Assembly (NCBI RefSeq): GCF_041146795.1
Contig: NC_135177.1
Location: 25,548,060-25,612,059, forward strand
Reading direction: 5' to 3'
From: Maylandia zebra
Taxonomy: Eukaryota > Chordata > Actinopteri > Cichliformes > Cichlidae
Length of the DNA stretch: 64,000 bases
The translations under genes were made by a program, and so were the position numbers. The stretch's first letter is position 1, and each line of letters opens with the position of its first letter. The notes beneath the pieces were generated by a model. The model did no database searches. It saw nothing but the letters and a program-made list of their open reading frames with translations, and was not told the DNA's origin. Positions 1 through 9,325 of the stretch are shown piece after piece.

Positions 1-315
1 CACAACAACAAGGAGAAGGAGGAAAAAAAACAGTGACAAATTCACATGTGCAGCCTGCCCTCCAGCAGACAACTGTGTTTGCTGCACACCTGGCTTATCT
101 TGGCTTATCTTGTAAAAATCACTACTCGAACCTCTGCTGTAGAGGTTTACAACAACTGTTTGTGTAGCAGACAATTAAAACTTCTCAGGCTCTTCACCTA
201 CTCACACAACCATTGTTCACAGCCGCTCGTCAGTGGAAATGAAGAGCACCTGCTGCTACTTCCTCTTTTATACCCTCCATTGGGTCCCCTGGGTCCTAAA
301 GACTTCCCCATTACA
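1..315 (-). repeat. 3' LTR of Ty3/Gypsy element (partial)
   Basis: Bases 1-315 match 6523-6836 except for one extra A in an A-run, so this is the downstream LTR of the minus-strand element, cut off by the window edge; about 590 bp lie outside. It ends in TACA, the complement of the TGTA that opens the LTR. A TATA box (TATAAAAG on the minus strand, 265-272) sits about 43 nt inside the LTR edge. The purine-rich stretch next to it (about 316-330, minus strand AAAACGGGGGCAAT) is the likely polypurine tract. Confidence 0.9.
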
Positions 316-354
316 ATTGCCCCCGTTTTAAAAGGTCACCGTCCCGGTGACCAC

Positions 355-3300
355 TTACTGCCAGGGCCTAAATAAATTTTGGGGCAAATCATTATGGACA
401 AGAGAGCTCTGTGACTCGCTAGTGAGAACAGCAGTAGTCTGATTTACTGACCGTGGGAGATTAAAGGGGTTAGAATGCTTTCCTGCTGTACTTCTTTTAG
501 GCCGCCCCTGAACTCTTCCCGAGTCCTGCTCTAAAACATTCTCCCTATTATCAATCCCACTTTCCTCTAGCTGTTCTGGAACTATGGATACAGGGTTCAA
601 GTTGCTCGAGCCTATGCTACTAGTTTCACTAACAAGCTCGGGAACACATACCGAGGGTGGCTGATCTTTGGGTGGGTTTGGAACAAGGGCGAGTACAACT
701 CCACCAGCCTCACTGTCATCATCTGGTGTATCTGATGTTGACTGCCGGGGTGACTCAACTACCAGCCCTGGGTCAGAGAGAGGATATTCGTCTGGAGCAG
801 GTGCTACAATACCTGAAGGTATTACTCTCAACTCGGCCCGATTTAAGTTCTTGTCTGGACCTGACTGATCTCTAGGGCGTATTTTGTAAACCCTGCCTTC
901 TTTGTCCATACTCTGCACAACAACATACACCATAGGATCCCAGGCATCGTGGATCTTATGGCGGCCTAAAGGATGACTTTTCCGATAAACCAGAGTACCT
1001 GGGGAGAGAAGGGAAGTAACTGTGGGCTGAAAATGTTTATTTCTCCTCTCTGCAGCTTGTTGGAGTTGTTCTTTCGCATGCACATAAACTGAACTTAGAC
1101 GTTGTTTATGCTCCTCTACCCACTCCTGCGCAGATCTAGACATTGGTTCCGACTGGGAAGCCCCCAGTAAGAAGTCAACGGGCAACTGGGGCTTCTGACC
1201 AAACATAAGCTCATAAGGTGAAAAACCGGTGGACTGATGTTCTGTGGTATTGTAAGCATACAATACCTGTGGCAAGTATTGCGGCCACTTTCTTTTCTTA
1301 TCAGGAGGGAGCGTACGCAACAGATCATGGAGTGTTCTGTTAAATCTCTCGCATTGTCCATTGCCCTCAGGATGATATGGTGTGGTCCTGCTTTTGTCTA
1401 TGCCGTACAGGTGACACAGACGTTTCAGCAAGTCTCCCTCAAAGCTCTTTCCCTGATCACTATGGATACGCTTAGGGACCCCATAGATATAAAACCATTT
1501 TTCAGTTAATACCCGTGCCACTGTACTTGCCCGTTGATCTACTGTAGGGTATGCTTGAGAGAACTTTGAAAACACGTCAGTGACCACAAGTACATTCTCA
1601 CGCCCATCACTAGACTTGTCCAAAACACTGAAATCAATGGCAATGACTTCCAGGGGTTTAGAAGCCACCAAACCCCCCCTGAATGTGCGAACTTTTGGTT
1701 TTACAGCCTTTGCCAAGACACAACGATCGCACTCCTGACAATATTTCTCAATGTCACGTGCCATAAAGGGCCAAAAACACCTTTCTCTCACCAGGCTGGT
1801 AGTGCGTCCAATGCCTTGATGCCCATGATCATCATGTAAACTTCTCAGGACCTCTGTTTGCAAGCACTGGGGTAGCAACAGTTGAAACAAAACTTGGCCA
1901 TTACCAGGTGTCTGAACTTGACGATACAAGACACCTTCCTTCAACTTAATTCTGGGCCACTGTTGCACCAACTTTTTCACTCCCTTACGTACATTACCCA
2001 TTTCCTGCTTGGTAGGCAGCCTCCCTCTTTCCCAATACTGTGAAAAAGGGCCAATTACCGGGTCAGCAGCTTGAAGGGATATTAGATCAGCTTTAGGTCG
2101 GGATGGAAATGCACCTATGGCTCTACACGTAGCGGCAACAGCATTTCCCAGTTGACCTACATCTGTCTGATCTTGCACTTCCTGTGGAACCTTCAACCCT
2201 GGAAGCAGGCCAGATGGACTCTGTGGATGCAGTTGCCGTGACAATGCATCAGCGTTGCGATTGCTGGGACCTGGCCTATATTTAATCTCAAAGTTGAACA
2301 CAGCTAGTTCTGAGGCCCATCGCTGCTCTACGGCTCCCAATTTAGCAGTTTGCAAATAGCTAAGGGGATTGTTATCTGTGAACACGACAAACTTATTTCC
2401 CAACAAATATTCACGGAATTTTTGAGTGACAGCCCATTTTAGTGCCAAGAATTCCAACTTTCTAGAGCTATAATTGGACATATTCCTTTCACTAGGTCGC
2501 AGGCCCCGGCTAGCAAAAGCAACTGGCCGCCTCTTTCCTTCTTGCTCCTGAGATAAAACTGCCCCTAACCCTGCCTGACTAGCATCTATCTCAAGGACAA
2601 AAGGTTTAGCAAAATCTGCATATGCCAATACTGGGGCACTAACCAGCAGCCTTTTTAGTGTTTGGAATGCATTCTCACATTCCTCACTCCAAAGGTGACA
2701 CATTGCCCCACTGGCACCACTTCTACGTTTCTTCTTGGTACCTCCCAGCTCGCCCACCAGCCGGTGGAGCGGGGCAGCATACTTGGCAAAACCTTCAACA
2801 AAACGCCGATAATATGAGGCAAATCCCAAAAATGACTGTAGCTCTGTACAAGTAGTCGGTCGTGCCCACTCAGCCACTGCACTAATCTTAGAAGGGTCGG
2901 TCGCCACCCCAGAAGCCGATATCACATGCCCGAGGTATTGAACCTCTGGCTGGAAAAAGTGACACTTCTCCAGCTTCAACTTTAGATTGTGTTCTTTGAG
3001 CCGCGTTAAGACCAAGTCAAGACGCTCCAGATGCTGCTCAAAGGAGGATGAAAACACAACAATATCATCCAGGTACAATAAAAGGGACTGGAAACTTTGA
3101 TCCCCAAAAATCCGCTCCATTAGCCTCTGAAAGGTGCTAGGGGCATTACAAAGCCCAAATGGCATTCGATTGAATTCGAACAGACCAAAAGGGGTACAGA
3201 AAGCAGTCTTGGCTTTGTCCTTCTCGGCCACTGGTACTTGATTATACCCACTTGCAAGGTCCAATGTAGAGAACCACTGTGCTCCCGTCAGGGCATCTAA

Positions 3301-4551
3301 TGACTCCTCAATACGGGGTAATGGATAAGCATCTTTCCGTGTCTTGGCATTAAGCAAACGGTAATCAACACACAGCCTAATCTCTCCATTTTTCTTGAAA
3401 ACCACCACAATTGGGGAAGAATAAGGGCTACTGCTTAGACGCACTACCCCCCGATCCAACAAATCTTTAATATGGGCTTTCACTTGTTCATACTGAGAGG
3501 GTGGGAGCCTGCGATACCGCTGTCGCACTGGGGCATCATCCATTAAAGGGATCTCATGTTCCACCAATGTGGTACATCCTAAATCTCCCTCCCCATAGCT
3601 GAAAACTGAACAATACTTCTGCAAAAGTGACACTCCTTGTTGTGACTGTTCATTGGACAAGTTAGGCCATGAGAGCTCGGAAAAGTCAAGGTGCGGATGC
3701 GCCTGTACAGTCACTTCGTGCATCGTTATCTGCAACGTGGGATCATCAGACTCTGCAGTAATGCCAGAGTCCCCAGATGATGGAGGGTCAACCAGATGCA
3801 ATTCACCTAGTTGTGTACAGGGCGGTAACCAAACATCCTCAATTCCCACATTAACCACCGGAATGTCAACAACACCCTGTTCAACAGAAAGGAGGGCCGG
3901 AGAAACCAAGATGCCCCCTGGCAGGGGATTACCTGTCGCTATGGGCTCCAGGAGCACTGATGGAAGGTTAATGTTAGCAGCAGAGGGGCAGCTAGTACGT
4001 ATCCATTTCAACGAACCAGCAGGGACACAAACAGCTCGACCGTGGACTTTTGCTTTACCTAAATACCCGGATGTATTCAAAGCCTCAATGCGCTGACACT
4101 TGTGAAGTGTCTCTCTCCACGTCTTACTGGCATTTTCAAGGGCAGGAGATTCAAACAGACGAGGGCCAAACTGCTCAAAGAGTAGGTGGTAACAACGGCT
4201 AATGATATTCATCCCCAAGAGGCCAGGCACACTCTGTGGCTGCTGAACGCTCCCATCTAGAGGGTCCTCCACCACCAACACGCCCATTTTTGTCAGGGTG
4301 CCACCAAAAACAGTCACATCAAGCTCCATGTAGCCTATATAGGGGATTTTCAACCCATTAGCTGCCCTGAGGCGTAACCATTGGCATTTCTTTAAGTGCC
4401 CCACCCCCTGCGACCTGAAGTGCTTCTCAAAGAAACTCTCTCGAATAGTGGTGACCATGGACCCAGTATCCAAAAGACAGGGAACTATAACACCCCCCAT
4501 TTCTATTTCCACCACTGGACAATTCCCAATTAGTCGAGAGGGATCTTCCAT
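355..4551 (-). CDS. pol: Ty3/Gypsy Pol polyprotein (protease-RT-RNase H-integrase)
   Basis: An unbroken 1398-codon frame counted from the first Met at 4551; the frame is open up to 4635 and overlaps the end of gag, so the real entry is probably by frameshift and not this ATG. Domains in order: retropepsin with DTGS at residues 28-31; reverse transcriptase with the YLDD catalytic box near 492; RNase H with the DASQAGLGAVL and TDNNPLSYL motifs; integrase with an HHCC zinc site near 900, then IDFS, HSDQG and the PEGNGQCERFNR glutamate (about 970-1065) supplying the DDE triad. No chromodomain is evident at the C-terminus. All key catalytic motifs are present and no stop interrupts them, so the copy looks competent. 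Family assignment is certain; the Gypsy lineage is not resolved here. Confidence 0.95.
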   Translation of the reverse strand: MEDPSRLIGNCPVVEIEMGGVIVPCLLDTGSMVTTIRESFFEKHFRSQGVGHLKKCQWLRLRAANGLKIPYIGYMELDVTVFGGTLTKMGVLVVEDPLDGSVQQPQSVPGLLGMNIISRCYHLLFEQFGPRLFESPALENASKTWRETLHKCQRIEALNTSGYLGKAKVHGRAVCVPAGSLKWIRTSCPSAANINLPSVLLEPIATGNPLPGGILVSPALLSVEQGVVDIPVVNVGIEDVWLPPCTQLGELHLVDPPSSGDSGITAESDDPTLQITMHEVTVQAHPHLDFSELSWPNLSNEQSQQGVSLLQKYCSVFSYGEGDLGCTTLVEHEIPLMDDAPVRQRYRRLPPSQYEQVKAHIKDLLDRGVVRLSSSPYSSPIVVVFKKNGEIRLCVDYRLLNAKTRKDAYPLPRIEESLDALTGAQWFSTLDLASGYNQVPVAEKDKAKTAFCTPFGLFEFNRMPFGLCNAPSTFQRLMERIFGDQSFQSLLLYLDDIVVFSSSFEQHLERLDLVLTRLKEHNLKLKLEKCHFFQPEVQYLGHVISASGVATDPSKISAVAEWARPTTCTELQSFLGFASYYRRFVEGFAKYAAPLHRLVGELGGTKKKRRSGASGAMCHLWSEECENAFQTLKRLLVSAPVLAYADFAKPFVLEIDASQAGLGAVLSQEQEGKRRPVAFASRGLRPSERNMSNYSSRKLEFLALKWAVTQKFREYLLGNKFVVFTDNNPLSYLQTAKLGAVEQRWASELAVFNFEIKYRPGPSNRNADALSRQLHPQSPSGLLPGLKVPQEVQDQTDVGQLGNAVAATCRAIGAFPSRPKADLISLQAADPVIGPFSQYWERGRLPTKQEMGNVRKGVKKLVQQWPRIKLKEGVLYRQVQTPGNGQVLFQLLLPQCLQTEVLRSLHDDHGHQGIGRTTSLVRERCFWPFMARDIEKYCQECDRCVLAKAVKPKVRTFRGGLVASKPLEVIAIDFSVLDKSSDGRENVLVVTDVFSKFSQAYPTVDQRASTVARVLTEKWFYIYGVPKRIHSDQGKSFEGDLLKRLCHLYGIDKSRTTPYHPEGNGQCERFNRTLHDLLRTLPPDKKRKWPQYLPQVLYAYNTTEHQSTGFSPYELMFGQKPQLPVDFLLGASQSEPMSRSAQEWVEEHKQRLSSVYVHAKEQLQQAAERRNKHFQPTVTSLLSPGTLVYRKSHPLGRHKIHDAWDPMVYVVVQSMDKEGRVYKIRPRDQSGPDKNLNRAELRVIPSGIVAPAPDEYPLSDPGLVVESPRQSTSDTPDDDSEAGGVVLALVPNPPKDQPPSVCVPELVSETSSIGSSNLNPVSIVPEQLEESGIDNRENVLEQDSGRVQGRPKRSTAGKHSNPFNLPRSVNQTTAVLTSESQSSLVHNDLPQNLFRPWQ

Positions 4552-4613
4552 AACAACTTCAGCCGAGCCTATAAACCCTGTTCCTGATGCCTGGCTCTCT
4601 GCACCAGAGGGAC

Positions 4614-5747
4614 CTAGTTTCCCGATGGCTGAGACTCAGGGCCTTGTTCCACAACCTGACTTTGTACATGTGCATCAGCATGAGACCCACCACTATTCTT
4701 TATAGCTGGATGTTTTACCCTACAGAACCTGGCAATATGACCAGCCCTACCACACCGATGGCAAATTGGCTTTCCATCTGCCTGGAAACGAAAAGGCCTA
4801 GTTGTGGGAGGGGTCAGGGGTAGTTCAGTCTGAGACGGCTGTGAAAATTGGACAGACATTTGCTTCATGAGCGTATCCAATTGAACCTGTTGTTTACGAA
4901 GGCACTCTTTTATCTGTAGAATGTCATCATTAGGCCCAAGGGTGACTGCATGCATCTCTGCATTAACTCCCTCTACTACCTGACAGTTCGTATCACAAGA
5001 ATAGGCTCGGGACCTAATTTTCCCTCCCTGCCTACCTACATCAGCCCACTTAAGGGCGATACTGCGTAGGGCAAGAAAGGACATGTCTGGTGTTTGAAGG
5101 ACCCGCTGTTTCAGCTCTCTGCGCAGCATATCATCATGGACATGTTCAGTAAACTGGTCCCTTAGCAATATATCAGAATTTGGAATACCACCTGGTGTCT
5201 TACAGATTACAGTGTCCATTAAAGATTTAAGGGCATGAGAGTAATCTCGCAGAGATTCCCCTTCTCGCTGGGTGCGCTGGAAGAACTGTAGCTGGGCAGC
5301 TACATATGACTGAGTGCAGCTATAGTGCTCGACCAAAATATCAAAGATCTTGTCAGGAGTGTCTCTGCTGATACTCGAATGAAAACAGACCTCAGATTTA
5401 GCACTGCCATCAAGATGGTCCATCACAAACATCACTTGTGCTGCTCTTGACATAGGACGAATCTCCAGGCATCTACGTACTTCTTCAACCCACTGGTCAA
5501 CAGTTAACAAGTCCACTGACAATTTACCAGTAAACCTTGGGCATTTACGCTCCTGAGGTGCATAAACGTAACACACATTTGTAGCTTCATTTATTGGGTT
5601 GATATTTGATGGCACAGTAGATGGACCTGGCACTGGATCTGGCACTGGACCAGTCCCAGGAGAACGTTCCTGTAATTGGTCTCTCAACTGTTCATTTGCT
5701 GCTTTTAGCTGTTGCAGCTGCTCCAAGAGGGCCTGTACGTCGTCCAT
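4614..5747 (-). CDS. gag: Ty3/Gypsy Gag with CCHC zinc knuckle
   Basis: A 377-residue capsid-nucleocapsid protein. The N-terminus starts with a short leucine/glutamine-rich helical stretch (about 5-27), followed by a proline-rich linker and a retrotransposon-Gag-like middle. One CCHC knuckle, CHRCGRAGHIARFC, lies at about 329-342, where it would bind element RNA. The chosen ATG (5747) sits about 160 nt from the primer-binding site, a normal leader length. The frame ends in TCG GGA AAC TAG, and pol is open in the -1 frame from 4635, so Gag would be the main product and Gag-Pol the minor frameshift product. Confidence 0.93.
   Translation of the reverse strand: MDDVQALLEQLQQLKAANEQLRDQLQERSPGTGPVPDPVPGPSTVPSNINPINEATNVCYVYAPQERKCPRFTGKLSVDLLTVDQWVEEVRRCLEIRPMSRAAQVMFVMDHLDGSAKSEVCFHSSISRDTPDKIFDILVEHYSCTQSYVAAQLQFFQRTQREGESLRDYSHALKSLMDTVICKTPGGIPNSDILLRDQFTEHVHDDMLRRELKQRVLQTPDMSFLALRSIALKWADVGRQGGKIRSRAYSCDTNCQVVEGVNAEMHAVTLGPNDDILQIKECLRKQQVQLDTLMKQMSVQFSQPSQTELPLTPPTTRPFRFQADGKPICHRCGRAGHIARFCRVKHPAIKNSGGSHADAHVQSQVVEQGPESQPSGN
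4617..4623 (-). promoter_or_regulatory. predicted -1 ribosomal frameshift heptamer GGGAAAC
   Basis: On the minus strand the last gag codons read TCG GGA AAC followed directly by the TAG stop. This gives G GGA AAC in exact X XXY YYZ phase. A one-base backward slip enters the open pol frame. Seven nt downstream is a small possible hairpin, CTCTG-GTG-CAGAG. GGGAAAC is a known slippery heptamer in several retroviruses; that it works here is inference. Confidence 0.75.
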
Positions 5748-5907
5748 AGGGTCGGCGAAGGAGGTTTATTATCCCCGCAGCAGCCCAAGCGTTGGCTTCC
5801 CCTCCGTAGAAGATGTCACTGTTTTTCCTCCTCTCCTCTAACACTCTTACTAAAATAAACAGGGCCACACTAAAATAAAAACCAAACACCGTAACTGATA
5901 TGACCTG

Positions 5908-5926
5908 GATCCTGTCGACAACGCCA
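5908..5926 (-). other. primer-binding site, tRNA-Ser-like
   Basis: Read on the plus strand, the 19 bases ending in ACGCCA resemble the 3' end of a vertebrate tRNA-Ser including its CCA, with about three mismatches from the sequence as I remember it. The minus strand would therefore anneal that tRNA as primer. It lies five bases from the 5' LTR edge. The tRNA identity should be treated as tentative. Confidence 0.55.
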
Positions 5927-5931
5927 AATAA

Positions 5932-6836
5932 TGTAGCGAGCGAAAGCCACCGAGTAACCGCTAAGGGCCTCTATACTACTTGTGCAAACTTTCAGGCCCA
6001 AAGCTCTCACAGGAACGAGCCCAGAATAAACAGGACAAGAGGGTCAATATCAGTCCGATATGTTAAAATTTATTATTTTAAAAGAACACAAAGGGTTTGC
6101 AAAAGGCCTAAAACATCAAAATGGTAAAAGGTCACTAACGACCACAAGATAGTGTTATTGGTGCAACCTGCCAGCAATGCAACTATCACCTGAGGGCTTG
6201 CTCTCCCTTGGCGGTCCCAGATGCTCGTTGCTTTAAAAGAAACAAATCCACCCCAAATAAATACGAGCCCAACAGAACACTTATCGCATGCACTAAGTGC
6301 TAGTTCAGGCAATAATCGGTGGCACTAAAAATCACTCTTAATAAAAACTTATTCACTGCAAATCCACACAGAGCACCTCTAAAGATCCTAATTCCCCTAA
6401 GGTAAGAGCCCCACTCAGGGATTGCACAATGCCCGACTAATATTGCACCAGCCCAGTAGAAATAAAAACAAACCCGGCATAAAAAAAACAGTTTTAAAAG
6501 GTGACCCTACCAAAACCAAAAACACAACAACAAGGAGAAGGAGGAAAAAAACAGTGACAAATTCACATGTGCAGCCTGCCCTCCAGCAGACAACTGTGTT
6601 TGCTGCACACCTGGCTTATCTTGGCTTATCTTGTAAAAATCACTACTCGAACCTCTGCTGTAGAGGTTTACAACAACTGTTTGTGTAGCAGACAATTAAA
6701 ACTTCTCAGGCTCTTCACCTACTCACACAACCATTGTTCACAGCCGCTCGTCAGTGGAAATGAAGAGCACCTGCTGCTACTTCCTCTTTTATACCCTCCA
6801 TTGGGTCCCCTGGGTCCTAAAGACTTCCCCATTACA
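5932..6836 (-). repeat. 5' LTR of Ty3/Gypsy element
   Basis: A 905-bp LTR bounded by TGTA and TACA. Its right 314 bp are identical to bases 1-315 apart from one A-run length change, which indicates a recent insertion. The minus-strand TATA box (TATAAAAG, 6786-6793) is only about 43 bp from the outer edge, so U3 is very short and R-U5 very long. An AATAAA signal (minus strand) is visible near 6069-6074. Confidence 0.88.
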
Positions 6837-8981
6837 TTATTATGGAGTAACATGATGGAGAACATGTTTCTGTAAAACATGCAAACACCTTTCAGCATTT
6901 ATGAAGCCAGTTTTAAAGTACTTTGGCCCAGAGAAGAAGGCAGTTTTCCTGATGTTCAGCAATTTTCAGTCACAGTTTTTTCAAATTGATTAACGTCTGC
7001 CCATCGTTACTTTAAATAAGTCTGCCTCTCTAAGATGATGTTTTTATACTCAGTTATGTTACTGATGTTCCACAAGCATTTTCTTTTAGTACCGCTCAGA
7101 TCTTCAACATTTTGATGCCCCTGTCCCAAATTTTGAGGTATCCAATGTAGCTGGATCGGCAAACGTATGACATGAGAGTACTTAGAAAATTTAGTCAGAA
7201 GCCTCTCAGCAGTGTTGGAAATCCAACAACCTGTTGATGTCCCAGGGAGTTTTTGCTTAGACCAATGAACAGTGAATTAAATACATGAATAACAATCTCC
7301 AGTTCAAAGTGTGACACAATGGGACTTAACTTAGCAATATTTCTTATGTGATAAAAGAGACTGATGTTACTGAGGGATGATTTACAATAAACCCAGAGCT
7401 TTCATTACCTTAGACATAACTCTGTCAGGGGAACAAACAAGGACTTCAGTTTTTTGATCATTAAAACTGGAGGAAGTTGTCAGCCATCCAACTTTTAATG
7501 GAGTCTAAGTTCCTAAATGACTGTAACTGTTGAATCAGAGGAAAGTCAAAGGGGCAGAGTGACTCTGTAAAAGAAGTGGTAAAATGGTTTCATCGTTGAT
7601 ATCAGCTAACAACGAGGCTGAAGATAAACATTAAAATATTTCATTGAAGTCCATCTAAATTATGTTATGTTGAGGCTTTTTCAAAGGTTTGTATTATATT
7701 ATATTTAGCTTAAAAACACAAAGTAGAACTATAATTTTTGAAAAAAGCTTAGACGTTGCAGTAAAAGACCACTAAATTTTTTTTTCATTTCTCTGATATC
7801 ATGTTGAATATGTATTCAGGTAAAATGACTCCATAATGTCATATATTAAATTTAGAACTTAGTTTAAGCTTTGTTTACAGAGTATCCAAACTCTGTGGTG
7901 CCTCCAGCCTGGTCTTTATCGTTTGAACCTATTCGCTGGAACTTTCAAGACAATTTAATTACACAGCAAAAGCCAGACACAAGTAGGCAAAGTTCTTCGT
8001 GTAACTCATGCATGAGGGAGAGAACTACAACAAGCGCCGTTCCTTCGCTTGACCCCAGTCGCTCTCGTCCATTCCCCCATAGCATTGATCTTTTATTGAG
8101 CTCACATGAATATACATAGGTTCATTAACATAAGACGTCTACATACACACAAAGAGTACCATGCCTGTGCGTTGTGTAAGTATGTGTGTGTGTGTGTGTG
8201 TGTGTGGGTGGGGTCAAGATATGACCCTGTGAAGACTCCCCAAAGCTGGTGCCAGGAGTCTAGCGGTCCATCTAAACAAAAGGCTCCTACACTCAAACAG
8301 ATATACGTGTGTTTGCTATACCATATATCAGCAAGAGAAGATACGACCTCTCCTAGGAGGTGTGTGATCTATGCCAGAACACTCTGTAGAGGAGTGAACG
8401 CACCCCCCTCTTCATGCTACACAGAGTTGTTACAGACCTCCTAGGATGAGACATTCTTTCAATCTACAAATGATTATATACTTCTAAGCATATATGAGTA
8501 AATATTTCTAAGCATAAATGACAATGAACAATACAAATCTAACATTGGTAATCAGTAAGACCTAAATGTATAAAAGTTCATTACATTTATTATAGTTTTT
8601 TTAAATCCAGTTTTCAAACTATTTTGTACAGAATGTGTTATGCATTATTAGAGATGTACAAAAACAAGAAAGAAAACTCTCCTGGAGGCCAAGGCCATGC
8701 CATCCAAAGTAAGTATCTCGCTAGGCACCATGTTTTTTCATGAGTTTTTAGGGTATATAGAGTAAAACAACCTCAGTTTCAGGTGAATTTAAAAGCAGAA
8801 AATTAGAGGTCATCTAGACCTTTATATCTTTGGGCCTTCAGGTCACTTGCTTAATTTGTGAGTTTGTGAGAAACCTCTTTTGGTTGGTGTAGTAGTGCTG
8901 CTGCCAACACAACATTAAGAGTGGTAATACAATTAAGGGGTTTACCTGATTTGGAAAAAAAAGTTTTTCTACCTGTATTGT

Positions 8982-8984
<3 letters not shown>
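6837..8984. other. non-coding stretch, no gene recognised
   Basis: AT-rich DNA with stops in all frames and no exon-like blocks that I can support. It holds a short TG microsatellite at 8183-8206. The part 7867-8460 is less AT-rich than its surroundings and could be an old LTR or repeat fragment, but I found no partner copy in the window. Confidence 0.4.

Positions 8985-9060
<76 letters not shown>
8985..9060. repeat. (TA)n microsatellite
   Basis: About 38 uninterrupted TA units. It directly abuts a LINE-derived coding fragment that starts at 9061. Confidence 0.97.
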
Positions 9061-9063
<3 letters not shown>

Positions 9064-9235
9064 TGTGGAAAAGACCAAAGACACCAAAGAGATTATGGCA
9101 GATTACAGGAGAAGTCATTCCCAGCATACCCAACTGAACATCTACTGCGCTGCTGTGGCCAAGAAGGCCTAATCTCTCCTCCACTCCACTAAACTCTTGA
9201 ATAGCTCCATTCATGAGGCTGTCAGAAGACTGAAT
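9061..9235 (+). pseudogene. non-LTR retrotransposon ORF2 fragment
   Basis: The plus-strand reading KTKDTKEIMADYRRSHSQHT followed by QLNIYCAAV matches the conserved stretch after the reverse transcriptase active site in fish LINEs, where a lysine-rich KTKE(I/M) is followed by DFRR and PLNI. Only about 40 codons remain, then the frame is lost. The source family is unresolved. Confidence 0.6.
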
Positions 9236-9325
9236 TCTTTACTACCTCCCACCTACCCCCCAACACACTCTCACACAGTAAAACTTGACAGTACTGCTTT
9301 TCTCAGTGTCTTCAGACAGCATAAG

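Larger units (their letters stand above)
1..6836 (-). mobile_element. Ty3/Gypsy LTR retrotransposon, young and apparently intact
   Basis: Complete internal region (primer-binding site, gag, pol, polypurine tract) flanked by near-identical LTRs; the left LTR is truncated by the window edge. Because the left flank is missing, the target-site duplication cannot be checked. The right flank begins TTATT. Confidence 0.93.

Noticed and set aside
46-375. Repeated frame beginning MCSLPSSRQLC (also at 6567)
   Set aside because: It lies entirely inside the two LTR copies, runs antisense to the element, and is identical because the LTRs are.
3653-4096. 147-codon plus-strand frame
   Set aside because: Antisense shadow of the Gypsy pol frame.
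5692-5889. Minus-strand frame overlapping the gag start with a hydrophobic N-terminus
   Set aside because: Out of phase with gag, with no known counterpart; considered a leader shadow.
8851-9214. Open frames on both strands across the TA repeat
   Set aside because: They consist of Ile-Tyr repeats produced by (TA)n and have no coding meaning.
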